DNA of 64,000 bases from NCBI RefSeq assembly GCF_900115285.1, contig NZ_FOYW01000001.1, positions 2,205,272 to 2,269,271 of the forward strand, written 5' to 3'. The position numbers and the translations under genes were made by a program. Source of the DNA: Marinobacter daqiaonensis (GTDB taxonomy: Bacteria; Pseudomonadota; Gammaproteobacteria; Pseudomonadales; Oleiphilaceae). Shown here piece by piece: positions 25,036 to 33,990 of this stretch. Numbering within the stretch: position 1 is the stretch's first letter; each line of letters begins with the position of its first letter. The notes beneath the pieces are model-generated. The model was not told the origin of the DNA, ran no database searches, and saw only the letters and a program-made list of their open reading frames with translations.

Positions 25036-25302
25036 ATGGCTGGTGGCTGGTCACGGGATGGTGCCGTTCAGGATCAGATTGATGCGAGCGTTGATGAGGG
25101 CGTTCAACGGGCGCGGAGCCAGTTGGCTAGGGGCGAGAGTGCCCGCTATTGCGAAGAGTGTGGTTCCGCTATCCCGGAAGAGCGCCGCAAGGCGATTCCC
25201 GGGGTTCAGTTTTGCGTTGCGTGTCAATCCGCTCTCGAGAAGAAGCAGACCTCTTCAAGCGGAATCAACCGCCGTGGCAGCAAGGACAGCCAACTCCGCT
25301 AG
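25036..25302 (+). CDS. DksA/TraR-type C4 zinc-finger protein
   Basis: An 88-residue protein with the zinc finger CEECGSAIPEERRKAIPG ... CVAC (Cys-x2-Cys and Cys-x2-Cys). It lacks the long coiled coil of full DksA, so it resembles YbiI or TraR. It may bind the RNA polymerase secondary channel; this is known for TraR but not shown here. MAGGWSRDGAVQDQIDASV is the usual start of YbiI-like proteins. Confidence 0.92.
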   Translation: MAGGWSRDGAVQDQIDASVDEGVQRARSQLARGESARYCEECGSAIPEERRKAIPGVQFCVACQSALEKKQTSSSGINRRGSKDSQLR

Positions 25303-25403
25303 CCGGAGCTAACGTTTGTCCTGCCTTGATACCCGCAGCCAGGAGTCGTTCCCGACACTGAAAACCTGGCCTGATCGATTTTATCCATAAATGGAGTCTG
25401 TAC

Positions 25404-25781
25404 ATGCAGCCAAAAGATATCGTGGCGCAATTCATTGCTGATATCCATGCCCAGCGATTTGACGAGGCAAAGGCCCTGCTGGTTGCTGAGGGGTTTGAAT
25501 ATGTGGGGCCGAACATGCGCTTCCTCAGCCCCGATGACATGATGTCCTATCAATTCGGAATGGCTGCCATTCAGAAAGACCTGATACTTCGTCAGCTCAG
25601 TGCCGAAGGGGAGCATGTCTTCGCGGTCCTGGATTACCGGACCAACTTCGAACCAATCGGGGATGTGCGGCTTGCGGTCTGGTTTCGGGTCCGGAACGAC
25701 AAAATACAGACAGTCGAAGCCTTCTACAATGCGGCAGTGGTCGAAAACATGCTGGGAGGCAATCTGCCTTCAGCCCACTGA
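25404..25781 (+). CDS. NTF2/SnoaL-like protein
   Basis: A 125-residue protein with the NTF2-like alpha+beta cone. MQPKDIVAQFIADIHAQRFDEA is a typical first-helix sequence and VWFRVRNDKIQTVEAFY the last strands. No catalytic residues are obvious; ligand binding or a small isomerase role are possible. Confidence 0.75.
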   Translation: MQPKDIVAQFIADIHAQRFDEAKALLVAEGFEYVGPNMRFLSPDDMMSYQFGMAAIQKDLILRQLSAEGEHVFAVLDYRTNFEPIGDVRLAVWFRVRNDKIQTVEAFYNAAVVENMLGGNLPSAH

Positions 25782-25946
25782 GACAACAGAAAACCGGGAC
25801 GCATATTCGTTTAAGGCTTCCTCCTTTCCCGGGTGGGCCGCTGGCCATCCGGGAGGGAAAATAATGCAATATTGCAATTCGTCATTTGTAATACCCCATA
25901 AATCAGGCTAACTCCTATCATAGGGCTAATGACCAAGGGGGACCTA

Positions 25947-26474
25947 ATGTCTGATCGGAACCGTTACTCTTCAGTTTCCACCATTAACCACTGGGTGACC
26001 GCACTTCTTGTGGTTGTCATGCTTGCGCTCGGCTTCGCAGCGGCAGCAGCGCCGTCAGAAACCGTTGAGAACTATGTGCTTGGGGTTCATATTTCCCTGG
26101 GCTTTTTTGTCCTGATATTTATCATCTGGCGAGTGTTATTCAGGATATATGAAGGGTTTCCCCGAAATGTGGGAAAAACTGCCTTAGAGCGCTGGGCCGC
26201 TTATGCGGCTCACAGGCTGATACTGATTCTGCTTACTATTCAGGTAATTACGGGACCGATGTATCTGTTTACCGAAAACGAATGCATGAATGTATTTGGC
26301 TGGTTTTCTCTCTGTCTTCCGCTGGAAAGCCTGTCAATGATTCACGAGCCCATGGAGTGGCTTCATTTGAATATCGGGCTATATGTTCTTCCAGTCCTGT
26401 TGGTACTGCATTTTATTGGCGCAATTCGCCACTATGCCACCAACTCGCCTCAGGAAACGCCAGCGGATATGTGA
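25947..26474 (+). CDS. Cytochrome b561 family protein
   Basis: A 175-residue four-helix di-heme membrane protein of the bacterial YodB/CybB type. The candidate heme ligands are His in TINHWVTALLVVVMLALGF, YVLGVHISLGF and WLHLNIGLYVLPVLLVLHF. It probably oxidises quinol or superoxide at the membrane. An AAGGGGG ribosome site sits 7 bases before the chosen ATG, which decides against an upstream in-frame start. Confidence 0.92.
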   Translation: MSDRNRYSSVSTINHWVTALLVVVMLALGFAAAAAPSETVENYVLGVHISLGFFVLIFIIWRVLFRIYEGFPRNVGKTALERWAAYAAHRLILILLTIQVITGPMYLFTENECMNVFGWFSLCLPLESLSMIHEPMEWLHLNIGLYVLPVLLVLHFIGAIRHYATNSPQETPADM

Positions 26475-26550
26475 TGTTTAGCCCGGGTCAGCTCCGAGAA
26501 GAAGCCGTGCGTGCAGCAGGGCTTCAGAGAGCCCCGAGGACCGATGTTCA

Positions 26551-26814
26551 TCACTCGTAGCGGACCAGGCCCAGGTCGATGTTATCTCCGACAACAGCCC
26601 GGATCGCCGCCAACCCGTTCTCCCCGAAAGCGGCGCTCAGCTCAATGGCGTGAACGCCCTGATCCCGCAGGTCACTGGCGAGCTGCTTTGCAGAAACCAG
26701 ATTATCCACGGTCGCCAGGCTCAGGGTGAAGCCCTCCCCTGACTGGGTACTGACTGCATTGCTGCCCACGGTCGGAACCAGTATGAGAAACGCGAGATGC
26801 TTGTGCTCTGCCAT
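26551..26814 (-). CDS. DUF6506-like small protein
   Basis: An 87-residue protein: HLAFLILVPTVGSNAVSTQ and VHAIELSAAFGENGLAAI resemble the DUF6506 pattern (beta strand, then an IELCGGFG-like motif). No function is known. It is the last of three minus-strand genes beginning with the cytosine deaminase. Confidence 0.6.
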   Translation of the reverse strand: MAEHKHLAFLILVPTVGSNAVSTQSGEGFTLSLATVDNLVSAKQLASDLRDQGVHAIELSAAFGENGLAAIRAVVGDNIDLGLVRYE

Positions 26815-26936
26815 GGTTATGGATACTCCATCCGATGGTGAGTGAGTGCTTCCACCGAAGCGTCCGATTTGACCTCGCCCCCGACGGCTTCAACCAGCAA
26901 AGTCTGCCAGCCCGACGGGCGCCGGTAACCGGTTCA

Positions 26937-27317
26937 CTAACGGTAGCGGATTTTCAGCCAGGTCACGCCCGCAAAGGCGCCGGCGTTAAGCAAAAAGACA
27001 ACCAGGGCCTGGTAGCCCTGCACGGGTGCGTACTCCTGATTGGGAATGAGCGGCGCCAACAGCTGCAGGATGATCAGGAAGACGATGGCGCAGAGGCCGG
27101 CGAGCAGCGAAAAGCCAACTCTTCCCGGCATTCCGGGAACCCGGCTCTGCCATCGGTACCAGACCAGGTAGAACGCGGCCAGGATCGTGGCCAGTAAATT
27201 GCCGACAAGGCCATGGGCTGTGCCCGAAAACAGGTGGATGATGAGTATGACCACCGAGAGGCCGCCAAACACAAGCAGGTAGGCGATAATATCCTGTAGT
27301 ACATTGTTTCTTGTCAT
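26937..27317 (-). CDS. Four-helix membrane protein of unknown function
   Basis: A 126-residue protein with four hydrophobic segments (IIAYLLVFGGLSVVILIIH, LVGNLLATILAAFYLVW, VGFSLLAGLCAIVFLIILQL, LVVFLLNAGAFAGVTWL). No family is recognised. It starts 9 bp after the deaminase stop and has a GAGG ribosome site, so the two are cotranscribed. A permease-accessory role is only a guess. Confidence 0.65.
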   Translation of the reverse strand: MTRNNVLQDIIAYLLVFGGLSVVILIIHLFSGTAHGLVGNLLATILAAFYLVWYRWQSRVPGMPGRVGFSLLAGLCAIVFLIILQLLAPLIPNQEYAPVQGYQALVVFLLNAGAFAGVTWLKIRYR

Positions 27318-27325
27318 GTCAGCCT

Positions 27326-27763
27326 CTATACCCCGATATCTTCATTCCAGAGTTCGGGATTGTCGCGGATAAAGCGCTTCATCATATCGATGCAAGCGGG
27401 GTCGTTCAGAACCTTCAGCTCAACGCCGCGGCTTTCGAGCAGATGTTCCTCGCCCTGAAAGGTCCGGTTTTCGCCGATGATCACGCGGGGAATGCCGTAC
27501 AGGAGAATCGCGCCGCTGCACATGGCGCAGGGTGACAGGGTGGTGTAGAGAGTTGACCGCCCATAAACCTCGGCGGGCTGCCGTCCAGCGTTCTCCAGGG
27601 CGTCCATTTCACCGTGGCGGATGGCACTGCCGGACTGGACTCGCTGATTCCGCCCGGAACCCAGCACCAGGCCATCACACACAAGAACCGAGCCGATGGG
27701 GATGCCACCTTCCGACGCGCCCTTCTCGGCCTCCGCCATTGCCAGCTCCATGAATCGGTCCAT
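27326..27763 (-). CDS. Cytosine/nucleoside deaminase, Fcy1-like
   Basis: A 145-residue zinc deaminase. HGEMDALENAG holds the zinc His and the catalytic Glu; TLSPCAMCSGAILLYGIPR holds the two zinc Cys. The whole protein, including ENRTFQGEEHLLESRG and the acidic end WNEDIG, resembles yeast cytosine deaminase Fcy1 more than bacterial TadA or CodA. It would convert cytosine to uracil and ammonia. AAGGAG precedes the ATG. Confidence 0.9.
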   Translation of the reverse strand: MDRFMELAMAEAEKGASEGGIPIGSVLVCDGLVLGSGRNQRVQSGSAIRHGEMDALENAGRQPAEVYGRSTLYTTLSPCAMCSGAILLYGIPRVIIGENRTFQGEEHLLESRGVELKVLNDPACIDMMKRFIRDNPELWNEDIGV

Positions 27764-27902
27764 GCTGTCTCCTTAGCGAGTGTGGTACTTCGAAGATAGC
27801 ACAGTCGCGGGTCACCTTCCGCACGGGCCTGCGGGGTGATGGGGAATTACGGTATGGCCGTCGGCCGCTGTGGCTGTTACTGTCCCGCGAGGAGGGCATA
27901 TC

Positions 27903-28571
27903 ATGAGTTTTGCGAGCATTCACGAACGGGCTGTGGCGCGCAAAGGCGGTATCGCCGAGCTGAACGCTCTGCTGCCCCGACTGGCCAAACCTGATGAACT
28001 GATGGACCTGGGCGACGACCGCTATCTGGCTGAGATCACCCGGTGCGTGTTCCGGGCAGGATTCGTCTGGCGGGTGATAGATAATAAATGGCCAGGGTTC
28101 GAGGCGGCGTTTGACGGTTTTGTGCCTCTGTACTGGCAGCAGGTACCGCCGGAGGTGTTGGAAAACCTGGCGGGGGATGAGCGCATCGTCCGTAACCTGC
28201 AGAAGATCCGCACCGTGCCGGAGAACGCCCGCATGATCGTCCAGGCAGCGGAAGAATATGGCAGTTTTGGCATCATGCTGACCCAGTGGCCCTCGGAAGA
28301 CCAGGCCGGGCTACTGCTTTGGCTTAAGCGCCACGGTGCCCGGCTGGGGGGCAACACCGCCCAGTACTTCCTGCGGATGGTGGGTTGGGACGGCTTTATT
28401 CTTTCTCAGGATGTGATCGCCGTGCTCCGCCTGGAAGGGCTGATGGATGCGACACCAGGCACCAAAAAGGCCCTGCTACAGGCCCAGGCGGCCTTTAACC
28501 AGTGGCACCGGGAAACGGGCCTGCCTTATAGCCACCTTTCAAGGATCGCGTCTTGCAGCATTGAGCGCTAA
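27903..28571 (+). CDS. DNA-3-methyladenine glycosylase I-like protein
   Basis: A 222-residue protein of the Tag/adenine-glycosylase superfamily. ITRCVFRAGFVWRVIDNKW and FDGFVPLYWQQVPPEVLE correspond to the family's early helices, and GGNTAQYFLRMVGWDGFILS to the helix-hairpin region. It diverges from E. coli Tag, and the four Tag zinc ligands are not evident. The role is probably alkylation repair by excision of 3-methyladenine. ATG 27903 follows GAGGG. Confidence 0.8.
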   Translation: MSFASIHERAVARKGGIAELNALLPRLAKPDELMDLGDDRYLAEITRCVFRAGFVWRVIDNKWPGFEAAFDGFVPLYWQQVPPEVLENLAGDERIVRNLQKIRTVPENARMIVQAAEEYGSFGIMLTQWPSEDQAGLLLWLKRHGARLGGNTAQYFLRMVGWDGFILSQDVIAVLRLEGLMDATPGTKKALLQAQAAFNQWHRETGLPYSHLSRIASCSIER

Positions 28572-28666
28572 CATTAGTAAAGCTACCCGGTTCCCCAAAG
28601 CGCCACGCCAGTTCGGCATGACCCGACAACCCCCGACATTCCGCAGTGTTGCACTGGAGGCACTCA

Positions 28667-28999
28667 TTGAAATACTGGCTGTTTCTTGGCATTGCCATTA
28701 TTGCTGAAGTGATCGGCACCTCGGCCCTCAAGGGCAGTGAGGGTTTTACCCGTCTGTGGCCATCGGTGGTCGTGGTGGTCGGCTATTCAGTGGCCTTCTA
28801 TTTTCTGGCCCTGACCCTGAAAGTCATTCCCGTCGGTGTCGCCTATGCCATCTGGGCGGGGCTCGGGGTGGTGCTGATTACGGTGGTGGGCTGGCTGGCC
28901 TTTGGCCAGAAGATGGATGCAGCCGCCATTGTCGGGATGGCCCTGATCGTGGCTGGCGTTGCCGTGATCAACCTTCTTTCCAGCGCTGGCGGCCACTGA
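28667..28999 (+). CDS. emrE: EmrE-type small multidrug resistance (SMR) exporter
   Basis: A 110-residue four-helix drug/proton antiporter. Its conserved membrane glutamate is in [14 protein letters not shown] (Glu14 in EmrE), followed by [19 protein letters not shown] and [18 protein letters not shown] helices. The start is TTG: CTGGAGG lies 6 bases upstream, and this gives exactly the EmrE length and N-terminus, whereas upstream GTG/TTG codons lack spacing. Confidence 0.93.
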   Translation: MKYWLFLGIAIIAEVIGTSALKGSEGFTRLWPSVVVVVGYSVAFYFLALTLKVIPVGVAYAIWAGLGVVLITVVGWLAFGQKMDAAAIVGMALIVAGVAVINLLSSAGGH

Positions 29000-29017
29000 G
29001 CCACGGCGCTCGTGCCA

Positions 29018-29296
29018 TCAGTTCTCAGCCGCTTCCTCGTTCAGTAGTTGCGGCTTCTTGAGAGCCTTCTGGAACAGATCCTTGTTCTCCGCGATGGCCA
29101 GCGCACACCGGTCCGCCGTTTCTTCATCCAGGCCTTCCACCTTGCGGGTGAGGAACTCCCGGATCTCCTCGGAGAGTTCCAGTATCCGGTCGCGGGCGTC
29201 CGCATCGGCCTTGTTGGTGAACAACAGGGTTTCGGGGTGCTTCAGTGCCATGTCCAGCCCATCCTTATCGGAGAAGTAGACTGCTTGTACCGCCAT
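29018..29296 (-). CDS. yebG: YebG-family SOS-induced protein
   Basis: A 92-residue protein: MAVQAVYFSDKDGLDMALK, TNKADADARDRILELSEEI and CALAIAENKDLFQKALKKP match YebG, a DNA-damage-inducible protein of unknown biochemical role. A perfect LexA box 35-50 bp upstream supports the call. Confidence 0.9.
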   Translation of the reverse strand: MAVQAVYFSDKDGLDMALKHPETLLFTNKADADARDRILELSEEIREFLTRKVEGLDEETADRCALAIAENKDLFQKALKKPQLLNEEAAEN

Positions 29297-29330
29297 GGGA
29301 GTGCCTCGCAGTTTTCGTGAATGATTAATA

Positions 29331-29346
29331 CTGTATTAATTTACAG
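29331..29346 (-). promoter_or_regulatory. LexA box of yebG
   Basis: CTGTATTAATTTACAG is a perfect CTGT-N8-ACAG operator lying upstream of yebG in an AT-rich stretch. It is the second LexA box in this window, after that of intI. Confidence 0.9.
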
Positions 29347-29367
29347 TATTAATCTGAAGCCTACAAT

Positions 29368-29667
29368 GTGTGTCGATATCCGCTGCGGGTTCACGGCATT
29401 CCCGAACTGATCCATGACCCGGAGCTGAACAAGGCACTCTCGTCCCAGTCCCAGCAGTCCCTGCTTGTTACCCGGGTGGCGGTGACCAGCAGCTATTTCC
29501 ATTGCGGCAAGGCGCTGATCCGCAGCGGCGCCTGGTCACAGGACGCCCAACAAGCGCCCATCAAGGTCTCTTTCGGTGCGGAGATCGCCAACAATCAGGG
29601 CCTGTCCGGGGATATCATTGCCGACATCGACGCCGGCGTTGCCCAGCGGTACCGGACTGACATCTGA
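29368..29667 (+). pseudogene. 3' remnant of a PPOX-class FMN-binding protein gene
   Basis: Ninety-nine codons encode the C-terminal half of a pyridoxamine-phosphate-oxidase-like protein. LRVHGIPELIHDPEL and SSYFHCGKALIRSGAW are characteristic of the MSMEG_1061-like PPOX family. The N-terminal FMN-binding half is missing and the yebG promoter occupies its place. The fragment abuts the convergent TetR gene. It is probably not functional. Confidence 0.65.
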
Positions 29668-30321
29668 TCAGGCCGGCGTTTCCACGGAGGTCAGTCCGAG
29701 CATGAGCAGACACATGCGCTCGGTTTCCTCCGCCCAGCGGACCATGCGCTCCTCCTCCAGTCCCACCTGCAGGGCGTAGCGTCGTCCGCCCCAGACCGCG
29801 AGGTGTAGCGCTTCCACGGTTTCCGGCGTCGCCGGTCTTGGCAGGTCGGTACAGGCCGCCAGTACCCGGCGCCACATGGCCAGTAATTCCCCGTAAGCCC
29901 GCTGCTGGTATTTCCGGTCCGCCACCAGGGGTTCAAGCCGCATCATGTCCGGATGGAACCAGGAGGGCTGGTCCCGGTCCAGGCCCCCCAGCAGCCGGAT
30001 CAGCCGGTGAAGCCGGACCCTGGAGTCGAGGGATTCCGGCGCCACCACTCTCTGTTCCACCTTTTCCAGCAAGCGCTCGATGCAGTGTCGGACATAGCCG
30101 GAATGAAGCGCTTCCTTACTGGGAAAGTAGTCGTAAAGGGTGCCTACCGCGATGCCTGTCTCCAGGGCCACCTTGCGGGTGGTGAGCCCTTCCCATCCAT
30201 CCCGCTGCCAAATCCGAACATAGGCATCGTAAATGGCCTGAACCGTGAAGCGGGCCCGGGCCTGCCTGGGCCGTTTGAGCGGTCTCGCCCGGGGCGTGAG
30301 GTGAGTCGATGAGCGGCGCAT
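29668..30321 (-). CDS. TetR-family transcriptional regulator
   Basis: A 217-residue repressor. The N-terminal helix-turn-helix spans ARFTVQAIYDAYVRIWQRDG, LTTRKVALETGIAVGTLYDY and FPSKEALHSGY, ideal for the family. The C-terminal ligand domain is not assigned. It is divergent from the DUF2855 gene with 87 bp between starts, so it probably controls that gene and itself. Confidence 0.92.
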   Translation of the reverse strand: MRRSSTHLTPRARPLKRPRQARARFTVQAIYDAYVRIWQRDGWEGLTTRKVALETGIAVGTLYDYFPSKEALHSGYVRHCIERLLEKVEQRVVAPESLDSRVRLHRLIRLLGGLDRDQPSWFHPDMMRLEPLVADRKYQQRAYGELLAMWRRVLAACTDLPRPATPETVEALHLAVWGGRRYALQVGLEEERMVRWAEETERMCLLMLGLTSVETPA

Positions 30322-30408
30322 GGTAATCCGAACCCGTTGTGGCCAGCGTGAGCATAAAATCGTCTAACGACAGTAACCGCTCACTATAACGGATTAAGGA
30401 TGAAAATC

Positions 30409-31515
30409 ATGACCGACATCCAGAGGCTTCTCACCAATCGCAGGGACCTGGGCCACACTCACATCACACCACAGGCCGACCAGCCCCTGGAGCAGGGTCA
30501 GATCCTGCTGAGGATCCGGCGCCTGGCCGTCACCACCAACAACATTACCTATGCCGCCTTTGGCGATACCCCTCACCTGCGCTACTGGGACTTCTACCCC
30601 ACCGGCGAAGCCGCCTGGGGTCAGATGCCTGCGTGGGGCTTTGCCGATGTGATGTTCTCCGATGTGGAGGGCGTTGAGGAAGGTGAACGCTTCTACGGTT
30701 TCTGGCCCGTGGCCACCCACGTGGTAATGGAGCCGGTCCGGGTGACGGAGCGGGGATTCTACGACGGAACCCCCCACCGCCAGGAGCTGACCTCGGCCTA
30801 CAACCAGTACCAACGAATCACCACCGATGCGGCCTACCGGGCTGAGGACGAAAACTACCAGATGCTGCTGCGGCCCCTTTTCATAACCTCGTTCATGCTG
30901 GCGGATTTCCTGGAAGACAATCGTTTCTTTGGTGCCCGGCGGATTCTGGTATCCAGCGCCTCCAGCAAGACCGCCTATGGCACGGTTTTCTGCCTGCAGA
31001 AACGTGATGACCTGGAAGTGGTCGGGCTTACCTCGGCGGGCAACCGGGCTTTTGTGGAAGGTCTTGGTGCCTATGACGCCGTGGAGGGGTATGACAGCGT
31101 GGAAGAACTGGATCCGTCGGTTCCCACTCTCTATGTGGACTTTTCAGGTAATGCGGGTCTTCGGTCACGCATACACCACCACTTGAAGGAGACTCTGGTT
31201 CACGATTGTTATGCCGGCTCCGCCCACAGTCATGATCATATCAGCACCCAGGGGGAAGAGCTGCCCGGTCCGGAGCCCAGGACCTATTTCGCACCGAACC
31301 AGATTCGCAAGCGCAACACTGACTGGGGCCCCGCAGAAGTCACCCGCCGGTTCAATGAGGCCCAGCTGGCATTCATCAAGCACGTAAAAGGGCCGGATAA
31401 TCCCTGGATCGAGATAACTGAACATCGTGGGCTACCGGGGGCGCAGATGCTGATCCGCAACCTGGTGGATGGCAAGGTGGAGCCACGGGAAGGCCACGTG
31501 GTGATTCCGGGCTGA
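30409..31515 (+). CDS. DUF2855 family protein, MDR-like
   Basis: A 368-residue protein. VTTNNITYAAFGDTPHLRYW, GFWPVATHVVMEPV and RRILVSSASSKTAYGTVFC are DUF2855 hallmarks; the fold is related to zinc-free medium-chain dehydrogenases. ATG 30409 is preferred over 30400 because AAGG lies 9 bases upstream. A TetR regulator is divergent. Its reaction is unknown; reductase activity on a ketone or quinone is a possibility. Confidence 0.85.
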   Translation: MTDIQRLLTNRRDLGHTHITPQADQPLEQGQILLRIRRLAVTTNNITYAAFGDTPHLRYWDFYPTGEAAWGQMPAWGFADVMFSDVEGVEEGERFYGFWPVATHVVMEPVRVTERGFYDGTPHRQELTSAYNQYQRITTDAAYRAEDENYQMLLRPLFITSFMLADFLEDNRFFGARRILVSSASSKTAYGTVFCLQKRDDLEVVGLTSAGNRAFVEGLGAYDAVEGYDSVEELDPSVPTLYVDFSGNAGLRSRIHHHLKETLVHDCYAGSAHSHDHISTQGEELPGPEPRTYFAPNQIRKRNTDWGPAEVTRRFNEAQLAFIKHVKGPDNPWIEITEHRGLPGAQMLIRNLVDGKVEPREGHVVIPG

Positions 31516-31671
31516 CCGTCGCCCAAGGAACCAGAGGTCCGGCATCACGGGTTACACTCAGAAACGGTTTTTTGGCTGGTTCGGCTCTAGACTCGGGGAC
31601 TGCCGCCGTTAACAACAGAGTAGCCATCACCAACCGGGCGATGGCACCGCCAAAAAAGAAGGTTATACACC

Positions 31672-33381
31672 ATGCCCGCCGAACCAATGGTGCAACACGC
31701 TGATCAGGCCCATACCGCGCTTCCGGCCGGTGGGAAACCGAGCCTTTCCTGGAACGCCCTTCTGTGGGGCGCACTTCAGGTCATTACCGCCATTCTCCTG
31801 TATACCCAGTCCGATGGTGCCCTGAAGTGGATTGCCGTGGCCCTGGGTATTGCCGGCGTTGCCATGATGCTGCTGCGTCTGCGGAAGGGGGAATCCGGGG
31901 GGCAGCGGGCACTGGTGACCGTGTTGCGGGGAATCAACGAGGATCAGGGTGACCTTTCCCGTGAACTCCCCAGGGAACGGGAGGGGGACGAGACTGCGGA
32001 ACAGTTCAACCAGTTCATTGAACGCCTGCGGACGACCCTGGAGGAGCTGCGCACCCAGACTATCGGAGTGTCCCTGTCCGCCGCACGGGGCCGCAAGCTG
32101 ACCGAAGAGGCTGCCCAGGACGCGGCACGGCAGGAGTCCTATTCGGAAACCATTTTCAGCTCAAGCGAGGAGTCGTCCAACGCCATCCAGGAACTGGCCC
32201 GGCGCACCGCCACCATTGCCGACGCCAACTCCCGGAATCTTGAAGTGGGCCGCAACTCCTCCACCGAACTCCAGGAGGCCGCCCGGCTGATCGCCGAGGT
32301 GAGCACCATGATGCAGGAGTTCCAGAGTACCGTCGGTGAGCTTCACAGCACGTCCGACAACATCAGCACCATTCTGGCGACGGTGCAGGAGTTTTCCGAC
32401 CAGACCAACATGCTCGCGCTCAACGCGGCGATCGAGGCGGCGCGCGCCGGCGAACAGGGTCGCGGTTTCGCGGTGGTGGCGGATGAAGTCCGCACTCTGG
32501 CAGGCAAGGTTGGCGGCGCCGCGGATCAGATCGGCGGGCTGATCGGCAAGATGGGCAAGGTGGTGGAACGCACCGCCAACGGTACCAGTGCGATGATGTC
32601 CCAGGCTGAAAAGGTCCAGGCATCCGTGGAGTCATCCTCGGAGCACTTCCAGAATATGATCCGGGACTTCGAGACTGCCCATGGTGACCTGCTGCAGATC
32701 AGCTCCGCGGTGGAAGAGCTGTCGGTGGTGAACCGGGACGTGCACGAACGCAGCACTGAGATCCGCTCCCTGGGCCAGAAGATCCGCGAGAACATGCAGC
32801 ATGCCGACACCCAGACCAGCGACCTGGTTGATTCAGCGGATGAGACGCTCCACAAGCTCTGTCAGTTCCGCATCGGCCGTGGCCAGCTGGAGGCCACCCT
32901 GGAAAAGGTGGAGGCCCGGCGGGATGTCATTGAGGCGGAAATCGCCAAACTGGTGGCGAAGGGCGTCAACATGTTCGACCGCAACCACAAGCCCATTCCT
33001 GGCACCAATCCGCAGAAGTTCGATGTCAGCTACGCGAGGCCTTTCCAGCAGGCCTGCCAGCACCTCATCGACGAGTGGGCCCGTGAGAACGACGGCGCAC
33101 TCTACTGCCTTCCCCTGGACAATAAGGGCTATGTGGCCATTCATCGCAGCGAGCTTTCTCATCCGCCTTCCGGCAATCCGGAAGTGGATCTGCAGAAGAG
33201 CCGGCACATGCGCTTCTTCCAGACCCGGGACATCCCCCATATGGGTCGGTTCAAGTTGCAGAGCTATATCCGCGACACGGGCGAGGTGATGTTCAACCTG
33301 TCGGTGCCCATTGCGCCGGATGGCCGTTATTGGGGCGGCCTGTTCATCGGCCTGCCGGCAACAGTTCTGGGCATTGAATAG
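31672..33381 (+). CDS. Methyl-accepting chemotaxis protein with C-terminal sensor domain
   Basis: A 569-residue chemoreceptor with an inverted layout. Two membrane helices (residues about 26-65) have almost no periplasmic loop. A short linker and the MCP signalling coiled coil follow, with the tip near [21 protein letters not shown] roughly 170-residue C-terminal Cache/PAS-like domain follows ([20 protein letters not shown], then [37 protein letters not shown]). The sensor must be cytoplasmic, so it probably senses an internal or membrane-permeant signal. Confidence 0.92.
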   Translation: MPAEPMVQHADQAHTALPAGGKPSLSWNALLWGALQVITAILLYTQSDGALKWIAVALGIAGVAMMLLRLRKGESGGQRALVTVLRGINEDQGDLSRELPREREGDETAEQFNQFIERLRTTLEELRTQTIGVSLSAARGRKLTEEAAQDAARQESYSETIFSSSEESSNAIQELARRTATIADANSRNLEVGRNSSTELQEAARLIAEVSTMMQEFQSTVGELHSTSDNISTILATVQEFSDQTNMLALNAAIEAARAGEQGRGFAVVADEVRTLAGKVGGAADQIGGLIGKMGKVVERTANGTSAMMSQAEKVQASVESSSEHFQNMIRDFETAHGDLLQISSAVEELSVVNRDVHERSTEIRSLGQKIRENMQHADTQTSDLVDSADETLHKLCQFRIGRGQLEATLEKVEARRDVIEAEIAKLVAKGVNMFDRNHKPIPGTNPQKFDVSYARPFQQACQHLIDEWARENDGALYCLPLDNKGYVAIHRSELSHPPSGNPEVDLQKSRHMRFFQTRDIPHMGRFKLQSYIRDTGEVMFNLSVPIAPDGRYWGGLFIGLPATVLGIE

Positions 33382-33390
33382 GGCCGGTCA

Positions 33391-33975
33391 TCAGACCCTG
33401 GCCCCGGTGCCCGCGAGAAGACATTCCACCCGGTGCGCCAGTGCGAACACATGATCATCTCTGGCGCCGAGCGCCTCCAGCGCCCTCGCCAGCTGCAGCA
33501 GGTAGTCCGCATTGGCGCCGCTGGGGCCCCCGGACCGGGCTATGTGCTTCGCCATTTCCTGCAGGGGAGCCGGGCCGAGAAAGGCAGCGTTGTCGGATCC
33601 CGCCACATAGACCAACCCATCGGCATGGTCACCGTTGTCGAAGGTCATTGGGATGAAGAACCGGAGGTAGCCGTTCTTCTCACGGTGATCCAGATGTTCG
33701 AAGGTGACCGGCGAGACACGGTATGCCATGCCGAAACAGACCTCACCCGGCGACTCAGTCAGGGTCGCCACCCGTCCTGGAGATTCCGGCGTGCCCCGGT
33801 GGTCATGAGATCCCTGCCAGAAGCGCCGGCCCCAGCCCTGAATGCTCGCCGGCCGGCGTTCAAGGAAAGGAAAATCCACCTTGTATATCAGTGAACCGTA
33901 TCCGAACAGCCAGACATCCTCGAGGTGATCGAGCCTGTGGCGCTCACGGTTCAGGGCTGTGGTATCGAGTGCCAT
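33391..33975 (-). CDS. ChaC-like gamma-glutamylcyclotransferase
   Basis: A 194-residue enzyme of the glutathione-specific gamma-glutamylcyclotransferase family. WLFGYGSLIYKVDFPF is the substrate-loop motif and the catalytic Glu is in LDHREKNGY. It would cleave glutathione to 5-oxoproline and Cys-Gly. It has a GGAGG ribosome site and lies 15 bp after a glycosyltransferase gene on the same strand. Confidence 0.9.
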   Translation of the reverse strand: MALDTTALNRERHRLDHLEDVWLFGYGSLIYKVDFPFLERRPASIQGWGRRFWQGSHDHRGTPESPGRVATLTESPGEVCFGMAYRVSPVTFEHLDHREKNGYLRFFIPMTFDNGDHADGLVYVAGSDNAAFLGPAPLQEMAKHIARSGGPSGANADYLLQLARALEALGARDDHVFALAHRVECLLAGTGARV

Positions 33976-33990
33976 CGTCGGTAACCTCCC

